Notes: a model not told the origin generated them from the sequence alone. Shown: positions 46,896 to 56,999, counted from the first letter of the stretch. The stretch is DNA of 64,000 bases from Oxynema aestuarii AP17 (GCF_012295525.1 NZ_CP051167.1:3951501-4015500), one strand, 5' to 3'. Made by a program: numbers and translations.

Positions 46896-49682
46896 ATGGC
46901 TCTACCGAAGAATACATCAGTTGAGAGGAAGCACGACAAAAATCTTGGGCGTAGTGCCCCGAGGGACATTAGGGATCCAGCCGCACAGCCGGACGACGCG
47001 ATCGATACGTTACGAGATTTATTGTTAGAACTGCTCAACGGCGACCCTCGGCATCGACCGGGAGGCGAGGCCCACTCCGAAGCCAAAGGGCTGCAAGTAC
47101 AAGCGCCCGAGTCGGAGGAGTTAGGTGCATCGAATGCCTTGCCCCTCGCCAACGAATCCATCCCCCCTGTAGCATCCCTCGAACTGCAATCCGAGACGAC
47201 AGGGGAGGAGTCTACTTCGGAAAAGAGCAACCCCGCGATCGCCTCGGACGATGACGCGGTCGTTAACTCCGGCGAAGTTGACCAGTCCCACTCAACCCTA
47301 GGGCCAGACAGCGAAACTGAAGCAGAACCAGCAGTAGAACCAGTAGTAGAAACAGTAGCAGAACCAGTAGCAGAACCAGCAGCACAAATCCAACGAGAAC
47401 CAGAAACGGAAGTTTCTTCACAACAGGCGATTCTCGAAGGTTTAAGCGCTCTCCTCTTAGGTTCAGAGGCCGATCTCGCCGACGATCGCCCCCCCGGACC
47501 GACCCAACTCTCGGAGGTGGAGTTATCGTCTGAGGTCAAGCTCGTTCCAGAAGCGACAGCCAAGCCGTATCCCACCACAGAAACGACCGAGGACGAGGAG
47601 GACGTCACGGCAACCCCCGAGTTGAAATTTGGCCTAGAAAAGGGAGTAGAGAGCGAATCGACGGCGATCGTAGCGCGATCGTCGCCTTCGTCGTCGATGC
47701 AGTCTGCCGAGAACGGGGACGATCCTTTACAAGACTTGCAAACGCTCTTGTTCGGAACGAAGTTATCCGAAATCGAGCGCGTGCAGCAATTGTTAGGAAC
47801 TTATGACTTGGCGAGTTTGAACGAGCTGCTGTTGCGGGTCGAAGAACACTTAAAAAATCTCGAAAGCCAGATTTACGAGCCCCAAAAACTGATTAACTTG
47901 TTGTTGCCGTTGATTACGGAAATCCTCAATCGCAAAGTTGCCGAATCGAAAGAGGATGTGGCTCAAGCGTTGGTTCCGATTATCGACGAAGTGATTAAAA
48001 ACCGATCGCTCCAAAACCGGGTAGCGATGAGCGAGGCGATCGCCACCGTACTTCCCGGGGCGATCGCCCGGCAAATCCGCGATTCTCCCGAGGAAGTCGC
48101 CAAGGCGATCGGGCCGGAAATGGCGGCGGCCATTCGGGAGCAAATTCGGCTCGATCGCGACTCGATCGCCAAAGTGCTGGCGCCGGAAATGGGACGCACG
48201 ATCAAAGAACAGATCCGCGTCGAACGCGATGCGATGGTCGATGCTCTCTATCCGGTGATCGGCAACACGATTTCTAAATATATGGCCGAGGCGATTCGCA
48301 CGATTAACGAAAAAGTGTCCAACGCCTTGAGCATGGAAGGGATCCAGCGCAAAATCCGTGCCACGGCTCAAGGGGTGAGCGAAGCCGAGTTAATTTTGCA
48401 AGAATCGATACCGTTTATCGTCCCGGCGATCTTTTTGATCCATAAAGGTTCGGGATTGGTGATTGCCGAAGTCCAACAATCGGGCAGTCAGCGCCTGGAA
48501 TCGGAGATGGTCGCCGGGATGCTGACGGCGATTCGCAGTTTTGTCAACGACTGTATCGTACAGACTGGGGACACCACCGAACTCAACCAGATCGAATATG
48601 GCGACTCGCAGATCGCGATCGAAGTCGCGGGATACTGTTATCTGGCGGTGGTGATTCAAGGGGTTCCCTCGAAGAAATTTATCGAGAAAATTCGCCGTAC
48701 CCTCGCAACGATTATTCTCGAATACGGGGAGGAAGTTGAGGGATTCGACGGGGATCCCGAAACCGTTCCCCATCCGATCGAACAGCTTTTAGCGGATTTG
48801 ATGACCAGCGAAGCGAGTAAAAAGCCCATCGAACCTTACGCACTGATGGCATTGTGTGGGGCGATCGCCGCTTTGGTGGCGATTCCTTGGGGAATTCACG
48901 AGTATCGCGATCGTCTAGACCGTCAGGTAGAACGACAAGCGATCGCGGCGTTATCGGGGACGCCGGAATTGGCGGTGTATCGGCTGGAAGTGGACGCCGA
49001 TCGCGATCGGGTCACCCTCGATGGCAAGTTGCCGAACGAACCGCTACGGGAACGAGCGGGGGCGATCGCCGCCGAAGCAGTGGGCGATCGCGCGATCGAC
49101 AATCAAATTATCGCCGTTGACGTGCCGCCGGATCCGGTGTTAGTCCGGGCGGAAGTCGAACGGGTGACGGCGGTTCTCAATCAGATTGAAGGGGTTGAAA
49201 TTACTAGCCGTTATGACGAGCGCCAAGTGAGTGTGAAGGGAACCGTGCGCGCGATCGCCGACGTGGATAAAATTACGGAAGCGATGCGCCAAATTCCCGG
49301 GGTGCAGTCGGTCGTCAGCGCGATCGAGTTCGACCCGTTGGAAATCTCGACGCGGATTTATTTTGAACCGGGTTCTTTTGCACTCAAGTCTTCTTATCAA
49401 GAAACTCTGGCTCGGATTAAAGGCATTCTCGACGAATATCCCCGGCAACATCTGCGTCTGGTCGGTCACAGCGATCGCACCGGAAATCCGCAGAAAAACC
49501 AACAACTCGCCCTCAAACGCGCCCAAGTAGTGCGCGAGGCGCTGATCCGTCAAGGGGTGGCAGGGCAACGATTGCACGCGATCGGCAAGAGTGAAGGCCC
49601 GGTGGATGTGGAATCGAATCAACCTTTATTGTTAAGTCGGGTCGTTGTGTTCGAGCTTATGGCATCAGGGAGCGAGAAATAA
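46896..49682 (+). CDS. OmpA-family envelope protein with cytoplasmic roadblock-like domain and BON domains
   Basis: This 928-aa protein has no signal peptide. Residues 1-270 are acidic and disordered. Residues ~275-500 are helical with repeated IGPEMAAAIREQIR-type segments. Residues ~505-612 (FLIHKGSGLVIAEVQ, EMVAGMLTAIRSFVNDC, IAIEVAGYCYLAVVIQGVP) have the strand-helix pattern of a roadblock/longin fold, the kind that binds Ras-like GTPases. One membrane helix (~648-666) follows. Two BON-like domains (~685-815) and a C-terminal OmpA domain (~825-925) follow it; GHSDRTG and LALKRAQ hold the peptidoglycan-binding Asp and Arg. It should link cytoplasm to cell wall. A Ras-like GTPase gene starts 5 bp later. 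The roadblock call is mine by pattern. Confidence 0.85.
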   Translation: MALPKNTSVERKHDKNLGRSAPRDIRDPAAQPDDAIDTLRDLLLELLNGDPRHRPGGEAHSEAKGLQVQAPESEELGASNALPLANESIPPVASLELQSETTGEESTSEKSNPAIASDDDAVVNSGEVDQSHSTLGPDSETEAEPAVEPVVETVAEPVAEPAAQIQREPETEVSSQQAILEGLSALLLGSEADLADDRPPGPTQLSEVELSSEVKLVPEATAKPYPTTETTEDEEDVTATPELKFGLEKGVESESTAIVARSSPSSSMQSAENGDDPLQDLQTLLFGTKLSEIERVQQLLGTYDLASLNELLLRVEEHLKNLESQIYEPQKLINLLLPLITEILNRKVAESKEDVAQALVPIIDEVIKNRSLQNRVAMSEAIATVLPGAIARQIRDSPEEVAKAIGPEMAAAIREQIRLDRDSIAKVLAPEMGRTIKEQIRVERDAMVDALYPVIGNTISKYMAEAIRTINEKVSNALSMEGIQRKIRATAQGVSEAELILQESIPFIVPAIFLIHKGSGLVIAEVQQSGSQRLESEMVAGMLTAIRSFVNDCIVQTGDTTELNQIEYGDSQIAIEVAGYCYLAVVIQGVPSKKFIEKIRRTLATIILEYGEEVEGFDGDPETVPHPIEQLLADLMTSEASKKPIEPYALMALCGAIAALVAIPWGIHEYRDRLDRQVERQAIAALSGTPELAVYRLEVDADRDRVTLDGKLPNEPLRERAGAIAAEAVGDRAIDNQIIAVDVPPDPVLVRAEVERVTAVLNQIEGVEITSRYDERQVSVKGTVRAIADVDKITEAMRQIPGVQSVVSAIEFDPLEISTRIYFEPGSFALKSSYQETLARIKGILDEYPRQHLRLVGHSDRTGNPQKNQQLALKRAQVVREALIRQGVAGQRLHAIGKSEGPVDVESNQPLLLSRVVVFELMASGSEK

Positions 49683-49687
49683 TCATT

Positions 49688-50245
49688 ATGTCAAAGATTT
49701 CTAAGAAAATGTGCATGATCGGCGATTTTGGGGTGGGTAAAACCAGCTTAATTCGCCGATTCGTGGAACGGGAATTCAGCGATCGCTATTTGTCTACGGT
49801 CGGGGTGAAGATCTCGCGCAAAACGGTCGAACTGACTGACGTTGAGGCTCGTGGCGATGTCAGTTTGCAGTTGCTGATTTGGGATTTGGAAGGTCATACG
49901 AAGTTCAAGGCGATCGCCCCGTCTTACTTGCAAGGGTCGAGTGGGGCGCTGGTGGTGGCGGATTTGACTCGGGAAGAAACGGTCGATCGCATCGACGAAC
50001 ATATCAAGTTATTCGCTTCGGTCAACAAGTCCGGTTCGGTGGCGATCGCCCTCAATAAAACTGATTTGGTCGAACCGGAAAAATTACCGATGCTCTTGGG
50101 AATTGCCAAGGCTTCCCTCGATCGCCTCTCCGAGGCGGAGCGATCGCGCGCGATCGCCACGTTCACGACCTCCGCAAAAACGGGCAAGGATGTAGACTCG
50201 ATTTTTGAAAAACTCTCCTACACCATGCTCGAATCCGCTAAATAG
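49688..50245 (+). CDS. Ras/Rab-like small GTPase
   Basis: This 185-aa prokaryotic Ras-superfamily GTPase has all nucleotide motifs: G1 GDFGVGKTS (12-20), G2 Thr37, G3 WDLEGH (65-70), G4 NKTD (123-126) and G5 TSAK (151-154). The position of the Ras catalytic Gln61 is His70 and Ala59 is Glu68, so intrinsic hydrolysis may be slow or need a partner. There is no lipidation motif at the C-terminus. It begins 5 bp after the OmpA-type gene, so the two are surely co-translated. By analogy with MglA-MglB the roadblock-like domain of that protein may be its regulator or effector. Confidence 0.92.
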   Translation: MSKISKKMCMIGDFGVGKTSLIRRFVEREFSDRYLSTVGVKISRKTVELTDVEARGDVSLQLLIWDLEGHTKFKAIAPSYLQGSSGALVVADLTREETVDRIDEHIKLFASVNKSGSVAIALNKTDLVEPEKLPMLLGIAKASLDRLSEAERSRAIATFTTSAKTGKDVDSIFEKLSYTMLESAK

Positions 50246-50287
50246 TTTCTGTAGTTTCTGTAGGGCGCACGTTTTACTCGCCCTCAA

Positions 50288-50310
50288 ATCCACAATCTAC
50301 AATCTACAAG
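50288..50310. repeat. Short heptamer repeat (tacaatc)n
   Basis: Three copies of a 7-bp unit (cacaatc, tacaatc, tacaaga) at the 3' end of the methyltransferase gene. Just to the left tttctgtag is duplicated in tandem (about 50248-50265). Confidence 0.6.
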
Positions 50311-50923
50311 AGCGAATCCTCTGCAATGTCCCCCCGGCATACAGTTGGCACTCTTGCACCGCCAATCCCGCCTCGCGTAGTAACCCAGGTAAGTCGGTTT
50401 CGAGCAGTCGCCACGCCGTTTCGGTTTCAAATAAGGCCATAAAAGCTGCCAAACCCGGCCAAAAAAGCGGATTCGTGGGGCGGTGGAGGTCGATCAGCAC
50501 GAATTGACCTCCCGGTTTCAAGACGCGATAGACCTCAGCGAGGATTTGGCGCAATTGGTCCGGTTGCATTTCGTGGAGGGCGACGCTGGTATGCACGAGG
50601 TCGAAGCGAGCGTCTGAAAAGGGCATGTTTTCCGCAAAGCCTTCGACGTAATCCGCTTCGGGAACGTTATTTTTAGCCCGTGTTATCGAGAGAGGGGAGG
50701 CATCGAGTCCGGTGACATTTTGCGAATACTTCACCAGATATCGAGTGGCTTGGGCGCTGCCGCAACATAAATCGAGGACGGCGCTGTCTGGGGTGAGGGT
50801 GACCCCTTGAAGCGGTAACTGGTGAAAGCGACGCGGACCGCCGACGGCGAGAGCGGCGACGGCGGAAATGCTGTCGTAAAGCCACTGATATCGATAACTC
50901 CAGTCTCTGAGAATTGTTGCCAC
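50297..50923 (-). CDS. Class I SAM-dependent methyltransferase
   Basis: The protein has about 208 aa from the GTG at 50923 ([18 protein letters not shown]). An ATG at 50959 would add 12 residues. The SAM-binding motif I is [15 protein letters not shown]. Motif II and post-motif regions [34 protein letters not shown] and [14 protein letters not shown] place it among UbiE-like enzymes. The substrate is unknown; a quinone, chlorin or lipid is possible. It is divergent from hemH across about 110 bp. Confidence 0.87.
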   Translation of the reverse strand: MATILRDWSYRYQWLYDSISAVAALAVGGPRRFHQLPLQGVTLTPDSAVLDLCCGSAQATRYLVKYSQNVTGLDASPLSITRAKNNVPEADYVEGFAENMPFSDARFDLVHTSVALHEMQPDQLRQILAEVYRVLKPGGQFVLIDLHRPTNPLFWPGLAAFMALFETETAWRLLETDLPGLLREAGLAVQECQLYAGGTLQRIRSCRL

Positions 50924-51031
50924 AGTCGATCCCTCGTTGCGGTGTCGGTTCGATCGCAAGGTAACTTATCCAACCAGTTTATTGTTAAAATCGGTAACGA
51001 AAATGAAAACTTTTGGGAAACAATAACTACT

Positions 51032-52195
51032 ATGGGCCGTGTTGGGGTATTGCTCCTTAATTTGGGAGGACCGGAACAGCTAGAAGATGTCCGTCCTTTT
51101 CTTTATAATCTTTTTTCCGATCCAGAAATTATTCGGTTGCCGTTTCGCTGGTTGCAGCGTCCCCTAGCATGGCTGATTTCGAGCCTGCGAACGCAGAAGT
51201 CGGAGGACAATTATCGCGAAATTGGCGGCGGTTCTCCCCTGCGACGGATTACGGAAGAACAGGCGATCGCCCTTCAAGACAATCTGCAACAGGACGGACA
51301 CGAAGCGCAAGTTTATATCGGGATGCGCTACTGGCACCCATTCACCGAGGAAGCGCTCGAACGGATCAAGCGCGATCGGGTCGAAGAACTGGTCATTTTG
51401 CCGCTTTACCCGCAATTTTCTATCAGTACGAGCGGGTCGAGTTTCCGTCTTCTTGAAAAGTTATGGCAAGAAGACCCCTATTTCGAGCGGGTGAAATATA
51501 CGGTCATTCCCTCGTGGTACAAGCGCCAGGGCTATCTCAACGCGATGGCGCAGTTGATCGCCCAAGAACTCGATCGCTTTGACAATCCCGATGGGGTGCA
51601 TATTTTCTTCAGCGCTCACGGCGTCCCCTCGAGCTACGTGGAGGAAGCGGGCGACCCCTACCAGCGCGAGATCGAAGAATGTACCGAGCTGATTTTACGC
51701 ACTCTGAACCGACCGAACGAACATACCCTCGCCTATCAAAGTCGGGTCGGTCCGGTGGAATGGATCAAACCCTATACGGAAGAGGCCCTAGTGGAACTCG
51801 GCGATCGCGGGGTGAAGGATTTACTGGTGGTGCCGATTAGTTTCGTCTCGGAACATATCGAAACGTTGCAAGAAATCGATATCGAATATCGCGAACTCGC
51901 CGAAGAAGCGGGGATCGATAATTTTCAGCGCGTCCCGGCGCTCAATACCCATCCGGTGTTTATCGAAGATCTCGCGGCGATGACCCTCGAAGCCCTTGAC
52001 GGGCCGAGTCTGAAGTTTGAGGACGTGATGCGTCCGGAAGAGAATTTCAAGATGTACCCGCAAGAACGTTGGGAATGGGGAATGACGACGGCGGCGGAAG
52101 TCTGGAACGGACGCTTGGCGATGATTGGCTTTATTGCTTTGTTAATCGAGTTGATTAGCGGTCACGGTCCTCTGCACTATGTGGGCTTGCTTTGA
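51032..52195 (+). CDS. hemH: Ferrochelatase with C-terminal chlorophyll a/b-binding-like helix
   Basis: The protein has 387 aa from the ATG at 51032 ([15 protein letters not shown]). It inserts iron into protoporphyrin IX to make haem. The catalytic His is in [17 protein letters not shown], and [19 protein letters not shown] carries the acidic metal path. After a linker, the C-terminus holds a light-harvesting-like helix, [19 protein letters not shown], with the chlorophyll-binding ExxNxR-type residues. This fusion is standard in cyanobacteria and plastids and helps dimerise the enzyme and balance haem with chlorophyll supply. An in-frame upstream start at 50822 overlaps the divergent gene and is rejected. 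Confidence 0.97.
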   Translation: MGRVGVLLLNLGGPEQLEDVRPFLYNLFSDPEIIRLPFRWLQRPLAWLISSLRTQKSEDNYREIGGGSPLRRITEEQAIALQDNLQQDGHEAQVYIGMRYWHPFTEEALERIKRDRVEELVILPLYPQFSISTSGSSFRLLEKLWQEDPYFERVKYTVIPSWYKRQGYLNAMAQLIAQELDRFDNPDGVHIFFSAHGVPSSYVEEAGDPYQREIEECTELILRTLNRPNEHTLAYQSRVGPVEWIKPYTEEALVELGDRGVKDLLVVPISFVSEHIETLQEIDIEYRELAEEAGIDNFQRVPALNTHPVFIEDLAAMTLEALDGPSLKFEDVMRPEENFKMYPQERWEWGMTTAAEVWNGRLAMIGFIALLIELISGHGPLHYVGLL

Positions 52196-52287
52196 GGGGA
52201 TTGGAGGCGCGGATGGTCGCGTCTCTAGATTCTCTGTCTGTGGATCCTTTCTGTGGATGCTTTTGTGCGGATGCTTGGCGAAGGCGC

Positions 52288-52881
52288 TCAGTCCGGTTTG
52301 TGGGTGGGGTGTTGGCCCCGAGGTCGGTTGAGATACCATTTGTACCATTCTTGGGAGCTGCGAATCGCCAGCCACAGGAGGAGTAGGGCGATCGTGCCGC
52401 CTTCTTTGGGGGAATCGAAGGCGAGCAGGACGAGGGCGACGCAAAGACCGTCTTGGGACAGGATGACCCACAGGGGCAGTTTTCCGAGTCGGTAGAACCA
52501 ACCGACTTGAACGAGTTGGAGGACGAGGGCGAGCAATCCACCGACGATCCCGACGATCGCGATCGAGATTTCGGGGATGTCGCTGGCTTCGGTGGTGGTG
52601 GCGGTGGCGATCGCCATCCCCATGATCGCGCCGACGAGGGGACTCAAGATCAGTTGAACCAGTTGTAAGAGGCGCTGACCCCACAGTTGTTTGGAGGCGA
52701 ATAACTCGAACAACGACCAACTGACGAGGACGCCGAGGGTGACTTCCGGGGAAAACCGAGACAGTAGGGGAACCCTCGCCCACAGTGTATCGCTTTGTAA
52801 CAAACCGATTAAGAGTAGGGGTAAGGCAATTCTCAACCCCCCGGCAGCCGAGGCGGAGAGTGCCGCAAGCAGTGCGATCAT
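52288..52881 (-). CDS. DUF4126 domain-containing membrane protein
   Basis: The protein has 197 aa from the ATG at 52881 (MIALLAALSASAAGGLRIAL). The longer frame from 52974 adds 31 residues without family character. It has five or so hydrophobic helices and a glycine-rich start typical of DUF4126. A charged C-terminal tail follows (SSQEWYKWYLNRPRGQ). Function is unknown. It is convergent with hemH, 92 bp away, and is followed upstream by a 640-bp gap. Confidence 0.83.
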   Translation of the reverse strand: MIALLAALSASAAGGLRIALPLLLIGLLQSDTLWARVPLLSRFSPEVTLGVLVSWSLFELFASKQLWGQRLLQLVQLILSPLVGAIMGMAIATATTTEASDIPEISIAIVGIVGGLLALVLQLVQVGWFYRLGKLPLWVILSQDGLCVALVLLAFDSPKEGGTIALLLLWLAIRSSQEWYKWYLNRPRGQHPTHKPD

Positions 52882-53518
52882 AATGGTTTTTTGCCTGCAC
52901 GAACAGACCAAACGGTGTGACAAAGGGTTTGGGGTCGGGGGGAGCGATCGCGGGCGCGCTTCAAGGGCAAACATTGCAAGACTCGCGATCGCCTTGGGGT
53001 TAATACATCCCTCTTCTTTAGTCTAAAGCTTTGTCCTCTAAATGGGGTTTGTCGATTCTCCCTTCTAGGGATTTTATTTTAACTTGCAATTTATTCTCGC
53101 CCCCGATCGCCCGCGATCGCCTCGGGGAGTTTTCTGCCTGCCACAAAATCAGAAATTTTCAAGGGCATTTTTACGGAAGTTGCGATCGCGCTCATTTAAA
53201 AAGTGAGTTTTGTAACTGAAACCAAAACCAAAAACTGTAACTTATAATACAGTTATCGGGATTCAGATACTCCTTCAAGGCTCGAACCACTCGTTAATAA
53301 GCAAACCGTATTAAAACAGCCTTTGATTTCACTGATGCTTATTTCCATCGGTAGGGGATCGCCGATCGCGCCACGACCGATGCCAGATCGACAACGAAAC
53401 GACCCCCCGGGCGATCGGGGAATTTCCCGTTTTTTGCCGTGAATTCGAGTCAGCCGTCGAGCCCTAAGTACCGGGTTTCTCTTCCCCCTAAAATCAACAA
53501 TAGGAGACTCGTCGGACC
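52882..53518. other. Divergent region upstream of gdhA
   Basis: About 640 bp have no supported gene. The centre (53190-53250) is AT-rich and includes TATAAT at 53242-53247 as a possible -10 for gdhA. A 92-codon frame on the minus strand overlaps the gdhA start and lacks family features. Confidence 0.4.
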
Positions 53519-54808
53519 ATGCACGATTCATTATTTGCCGATGCCAGTACCCGCCTCGAACGGGCGATGAAATACGTTTCCATTTCCGAAGACGCCCTCG
53601 AATATTTAAAATATCCGAAAGCCAGTTTGAGTGTTTCCATCCCCGTTCGCATGGATAACGGCAGCCTCAAAATTTTTCCCGGCTATCGCGTCCGCTACGA
53701 CGACACGCGCGGTCCGGGAAAAGGAGGCATCCGCTACCATCCCAACGTCACCCTCGACGAAGTGACCTCCCTCGCCTTTTGGATGACCTTTAAATGCGCC
53801 GTCCTCAACCTGCCCTTTGGGGGCGCCAAAGGCGGCGTCGCCGTCAACCCGAAAAGTCTCTCCAAACTCGAACTCGAACGCCTCAGTCGCGGCTACATCG
53901 ACGCCATTGCCGATTTTATCGGCCCCGATGTCGATATCCCGGCCCCCGACGTCTACACCAACCCCACAATTATGGGTTGGATGATGGACCAATACAACAT
54001 CATCCGTCGCAGTCTCAATCCCGCCGCCATCACCGGAAAACCCGTCACCCTCGGCGGTAGTTTGGGACGCAACACCGCTACGGGAACGGGCGCCTTTTTC
54101 GCCATTGAAACCCTCATGCAAAAATTCGATCGCCTCCCCGCCGAGACTACCGTCGCCGTTCAAGGCTTCGGAAATGCGGGTAGTGTCGTCGCCGACCTCC
54201 TCTCCAAAGCGGGATATAAAGTGGTCGCCGTCAGCGATTCCAAAGGCGGAATTTACGCCAAGCAAGGACTCGACATCCCCAGCATCCGACAGTACAAAGA
54301 ATCGAATCGCAGCATTCAAGCGGTTTACTGCGAAGGGACGGTTTGCAATATTGTCGAACATGTGGTGATTACTAACGAAGAACTCTTGGCCCTCGATGTC
54401 GATATTCTCATCCCCGCCGCTTTAGAAAATCAAATTACCCAAGAGAATGTCAAAGACATTAAAGCCAAATATATCTTTGAAGTCGCTAACGGTCCGATTA
54501 GTTCCGACGCCGATCTCGTCTTAGAAGAACGGGGAATTTACGTGATTCCCGATATTTTAGTCAACGCCGGAGGGGTCACGGTCAGCTATTTTGAATGGGT
54601 TCAAAATCGCAACGGTTTGTATTGGTCTCTCAATGAGGTTAACCAACGCTTGAAACAGAAAATTGTTGAAGAAACCGAACGGATTTGGGAAATCTCCCAA
54701 GAATTTGCAATTTCGATGCGAACGGCGGCTTACGTCCACGGTTTGAACCGCCTCGGAGAAGCCCTCAGTGCCAAAGGAACCCGGGATTATTACAACTCCC
54801 AGCATTAA
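53519..54808 (+). CDS. gdhA: Glu/Leu/Phe/Val dehydrogenase (glutamate dehydrogenase)
   Basis: This 429-aa enzyme interconverts 2-oxoglutarate plus ammonium and glutamate. GPGKGGIRYHPNVTLDEV and the catalytic Lys in PFGGAKGGVAVNPK are in the first domain. The nucleotide-binding VAVQGFGNAGSVVADLL is in the second. The residue pattern after the glycine loop (VVAVSDSKGG) is compatible with NADP or NAD. Length is that of hexameric bacterial enzymes. Start ATG at 53519. It stands alone; a hairpin made of two HIP1 sites lies about 110 bp downstream. Confidence 0.95.
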   Translation: MHDSLFADASTRLERAMKYVSISEDALEYLKYPKASLSVSIPVRMDNGSLKIFPGYRVRYDDTRGPGKGGIRYHPNVTLDEVTSLAFWMTFKCAVLNLPFGGAKGGVAVNPKSLSKLELERLSRGYIDAIADFIGPDVDIPAPDVYTNPTIMGWMMDQYNIIRRSLNPAAITGKPVTLGGSLGRNTATGTGAFFAIETLMQKFDRLPAETTVAVQGFGNAGSVVADLLSKAGYKVVAVSDSKGGIYAKQGLDIPSIRQYKESNRSIQAVYCEGTVCNIVEHVVITNEELLALDVDILIPAALENQITQENVKDIKAKYIFEVANGPISSDADLVLEERGIYVIPDILVNAGGVTVSYFEWVQNRNGLYWSLNEVNQRLKQKIVEETERIWEISQEFAISMRTAAYVHGLNRLGEALSAKGTRDYYNSQH

Positions 54809-54915
54809 GCGACTCTAATTTGAGTTAGCTTCGTAAAATATCGGCCAAAGGAAGGAGGCGATCGCTCTTTTCTTTGGCTTTAATCTTTGGCTTTAATTTT
54901 AATAGGATTATTCCG

Positions 54916-54954
54916 GGGGCGATCGCCGCGTTTGGCCATTGCCGCGATCGCCCC
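54916..54954. terminator. Hairpin formed by two facing HIP1 motifs after gdhA
   Basis: GGGGCGATCGC (54916-54926) and GCGATCGCCCC (54944-54954) are exact complements around a 17-nt loop. It may end gdhA transcription, although no long T-run follows. The base-pairing arms are extended HIP1 octamers. Confidence 0.45.
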
Positions 54955-55043
54955 AAACCGCTAAACTTTAAAAGAAACCTCCCTCGATCTCAATCCGACC
55001 TCGCAACTGCCAACAACCCATTCTCCATTCTCCTAATGCAGCT

Positions 55044-56045
55044 ATGACTGACGGTATTTATATCCTGGCGAATGATATCGTTTTTGACCAGGCGATCGCC
55101 TTACTTAACAGTATTGAAGTGAACGCCGGACAAGATTTTCCCGTTTGTATTATTCCTTACGACGATCGCCTCGACCGCCTCCGCCAGGAGTTGCGATCGC
55201 GCCCGAATGTCGAACTGTTTGAAGATAAAACAATTCTCAATCATTGGGAGGAATTTGCAACGAAAATTTGGCGGTCTCATCCGGATGCGATTCCCATTTG
55301 GAAACAAAAAGGAATCGCCGGAAACAATGGGATTTATCGCTTGGGAATGCACCGCCGATTTTGTGGATTTGACGGAATTTTCGATCGCTTTATTTATTTA
55401 GATGCCGATATTCTCATTCTCGATAAATTACAGCCCTTTTTTGACGGACTGGATGAATTCGATGCAGTGGTTTACGACTATCAATATAAAGATTTAGCCC
55501 ATGTTTTCCGTTCCACCCCAAAACTAGAAGCGCTGTTTCCGGGCGATCGTCTTCAAAATATCTTTTGTGCGGGCTTGTACTGCTCGAAAAAAGGATTATT
55601 TGACGAAGCTAAACAAGAAGAGTTACTGTCGCACCTGAAAGCAGGAGAAGCGGAAGTTTTATATCCGAATGCACCGGATCAAACGATTATTAATTACATG
55701 ATGATGCGATCGGGCTTATCTGTTTGCAATTTTACCCGACATTGGCCCCCCGGTCGCGCGACGGGATGCTGCGTCACTTCGCCCCATTTTGAACAACGAG
55801 ACAATTTAGTTTACGATTGTGGCGTTCGCCTGACTTACTTGCATTATATTGGCTTATCTTCTGGGATTTTTGAGCAACTTTGTCGCGGTGAAAATATTGA
55901 TTTTCCTTATCGGGAAACCTTTTTACACTACCGTTATTTACACGAACCGGAAAAGCGACCGCAGTTTCATGGAAAACCCAAACCTTACAATCCACCGCCA
56001 AGTTTGACGGCGCGTTTTCTTAGAAAATTGAAATTAAAAAAGTGA
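55044..56045 (+). CDS. Npun_R2821/Npun_R2823 family protein (glycosyltransferase 8-like)
   Basis: This 333-aa soluble protein begins MTDGIYILANDIVFDQAIAL. The acidic motif FIYLDADILIL (~120) is a DxD of the nucleotide-sugar transferase A type. A conserved C-terminal part contains NAPDQTIINYMMMRS and HYIG. It is the first of three same-strand genes with this kind of motif. It shares start, DxD and C-terminal layout with the next gene, so the two are tandem paralogues. Sugar donor and acceptor are unknown. Confidence 0.8.
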   Translation: MTDGIYILANDIVFDQAIALLNSIEVNAGQDFPVCIIPYDDRLDRLRQELRSRPNVELFEDKTILNHWEEFATKIWRSHPDAIPIWKQKGIAGNNGIYRLGMHRRFCGFDGIFDRFIYLDADILILDKLQPFFDGLDEFDAVVYDYQYKDLAHVFRSTPKLEALFPGDRLQNIFCAGLYCSKKGLFDEAKQEELLSHLKAGEAEVLYPNAPDQTIINYMMMRSGLSVCNFTRHWPPGRATGCCVTSPHFEQRDNLVYDCGVRLTYLHYIGLSSGIFEQLCRGENIDFPYRETFLHYRYLHEPEKRPQFHGKPKPYNPPPSLTARFLRKLKLKK

Positions 56046-56052
56046 GGAAAAT

Positions 56053-56970
56053 TTGATGACCCGTGGCATTTATATTACCGCCAACGATCGCGCGATCGAG
56101 CAGACGATCGCCCTCCTCAAAAGTATTCGATTGCACGATCGCGAAACCGCGATCGTTCTGATTCCTTACGATGACAATTATCGGCAACTATACGCGGCGA
56201 TCGGCGAAAAATATGGCGTTACTGTTTACGAAGATCTCGACTTTATCAAACGTTTATCTGAGAATTTACAATCCATTTTTGGAGAGAACTTTTTTGCTCG
56301 TCCCAATCAATTTCGCAAGCAGGCGTGCTGGTTCGGACCTTTCGATGAATTTCTTTATATCGACACGGATATCGTCGTTTTTGAAAAAATTGTTGATAAT
56401 TTAGACTATTTACAAGAATACGATTTTATTTATTGCGATTACCAATTTGTCGGCGGCATCAAAAACGTCTTTACAAATCAAGTTTTTGAAGATAATGTCT
56501 TTACTCAAGAAGAGGTTAAAGATATTTTCAATGGCGGCTTTTGGGGATCGAAGAAAAACTTAATTTCCGAGCAAGATTTATACGATAGTTTTAATGAATG
56601 CGCCCGCCATCCAGAATATTTTGACTTTTCTCAAAAAACCTCCGACCAACCGATCGTTAATTACATGATGCTCAAGCGGATTCCCCGGCGGTTTAATATT
56701 GTCCGCCGTCCCGGTGGGGCGCCGGGAAGTTGGGCGGGCAGTGCTAAATTTAAAATAGAAGACAATATCCCGATCGATCCGGATGTAAAACAGCCTTTAC
56801 AATACCTCCATTGGGCGGGAATTCGCATCGAACCGGGTTGTCCTTATTGGGAAATTTGGGAACATTATCGCTATCTGAACGAACCGAAGCCGGAGCGATC
56901 GCCGGAACCCCCAAGTCCCCCCAATCTGTTGCAACAAATTATTGGTAAAATAAAAAGAAAGTTTGATTAG
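56053..56970 (+). CDS. Npun_R2821/Npun_R2823 family protein, paralogue of the preceding gene
   Basis: This 305-aa protein starts MTRGIYITANDRAIEQTIALL, closely like the gene before it, 7 bp upstream. The DxD motif is FLYIDTDIVVF (~104). QKTSDQPIVNYMMLKR and PLQYLHWAGIRI match the paralogue's C-terminal half. The Pro-rich linker and basic end (IGKIKRKFD) are also shared. The short spacing indicates one operon. It probably transfers a sugar to a cell-surface or exported acceptor. Confidence 0.8.
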   Translation: MMTRGIYITANDRAIEQTIALLKSIRLHDRETAIVLIPYDDNYRQLYAAIGEKYGVTVYEDLDFIKRLSENLQSIFGENFFARPNQFRKQACWFGPFDEFLYIDTDIVVFEKIVDNLDYLQEYDFIYCDYQFVGGIKNVFTNQVFEDNVFTQEEVKDIFNGGFWGSKKNLISEQDLYDSFNECARHPEYFDFSQKTSDQPIVNYMMLKRIPRRFNIVRRPGGAPGSWAGSAKFKIEDNIPIDPDVKQPLQYLHWAGIRIEPGCPYWEIWEHYRYLNEPKPERSPEPPSPPNLLQQIIGKIKRKFD

Positions 56971-56999
56971 TTTTTATTTCAGGAATTACAGCTAACAAT

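Noticed and set aside
46541-47608. 355-codon minus-strand frame across the first two genes of the GTPase module
   Set aside because: It is an antisense shadow of the Glu/Ala-rich N-terminus of the OmpA-type protein and is Ser-rich without domains.
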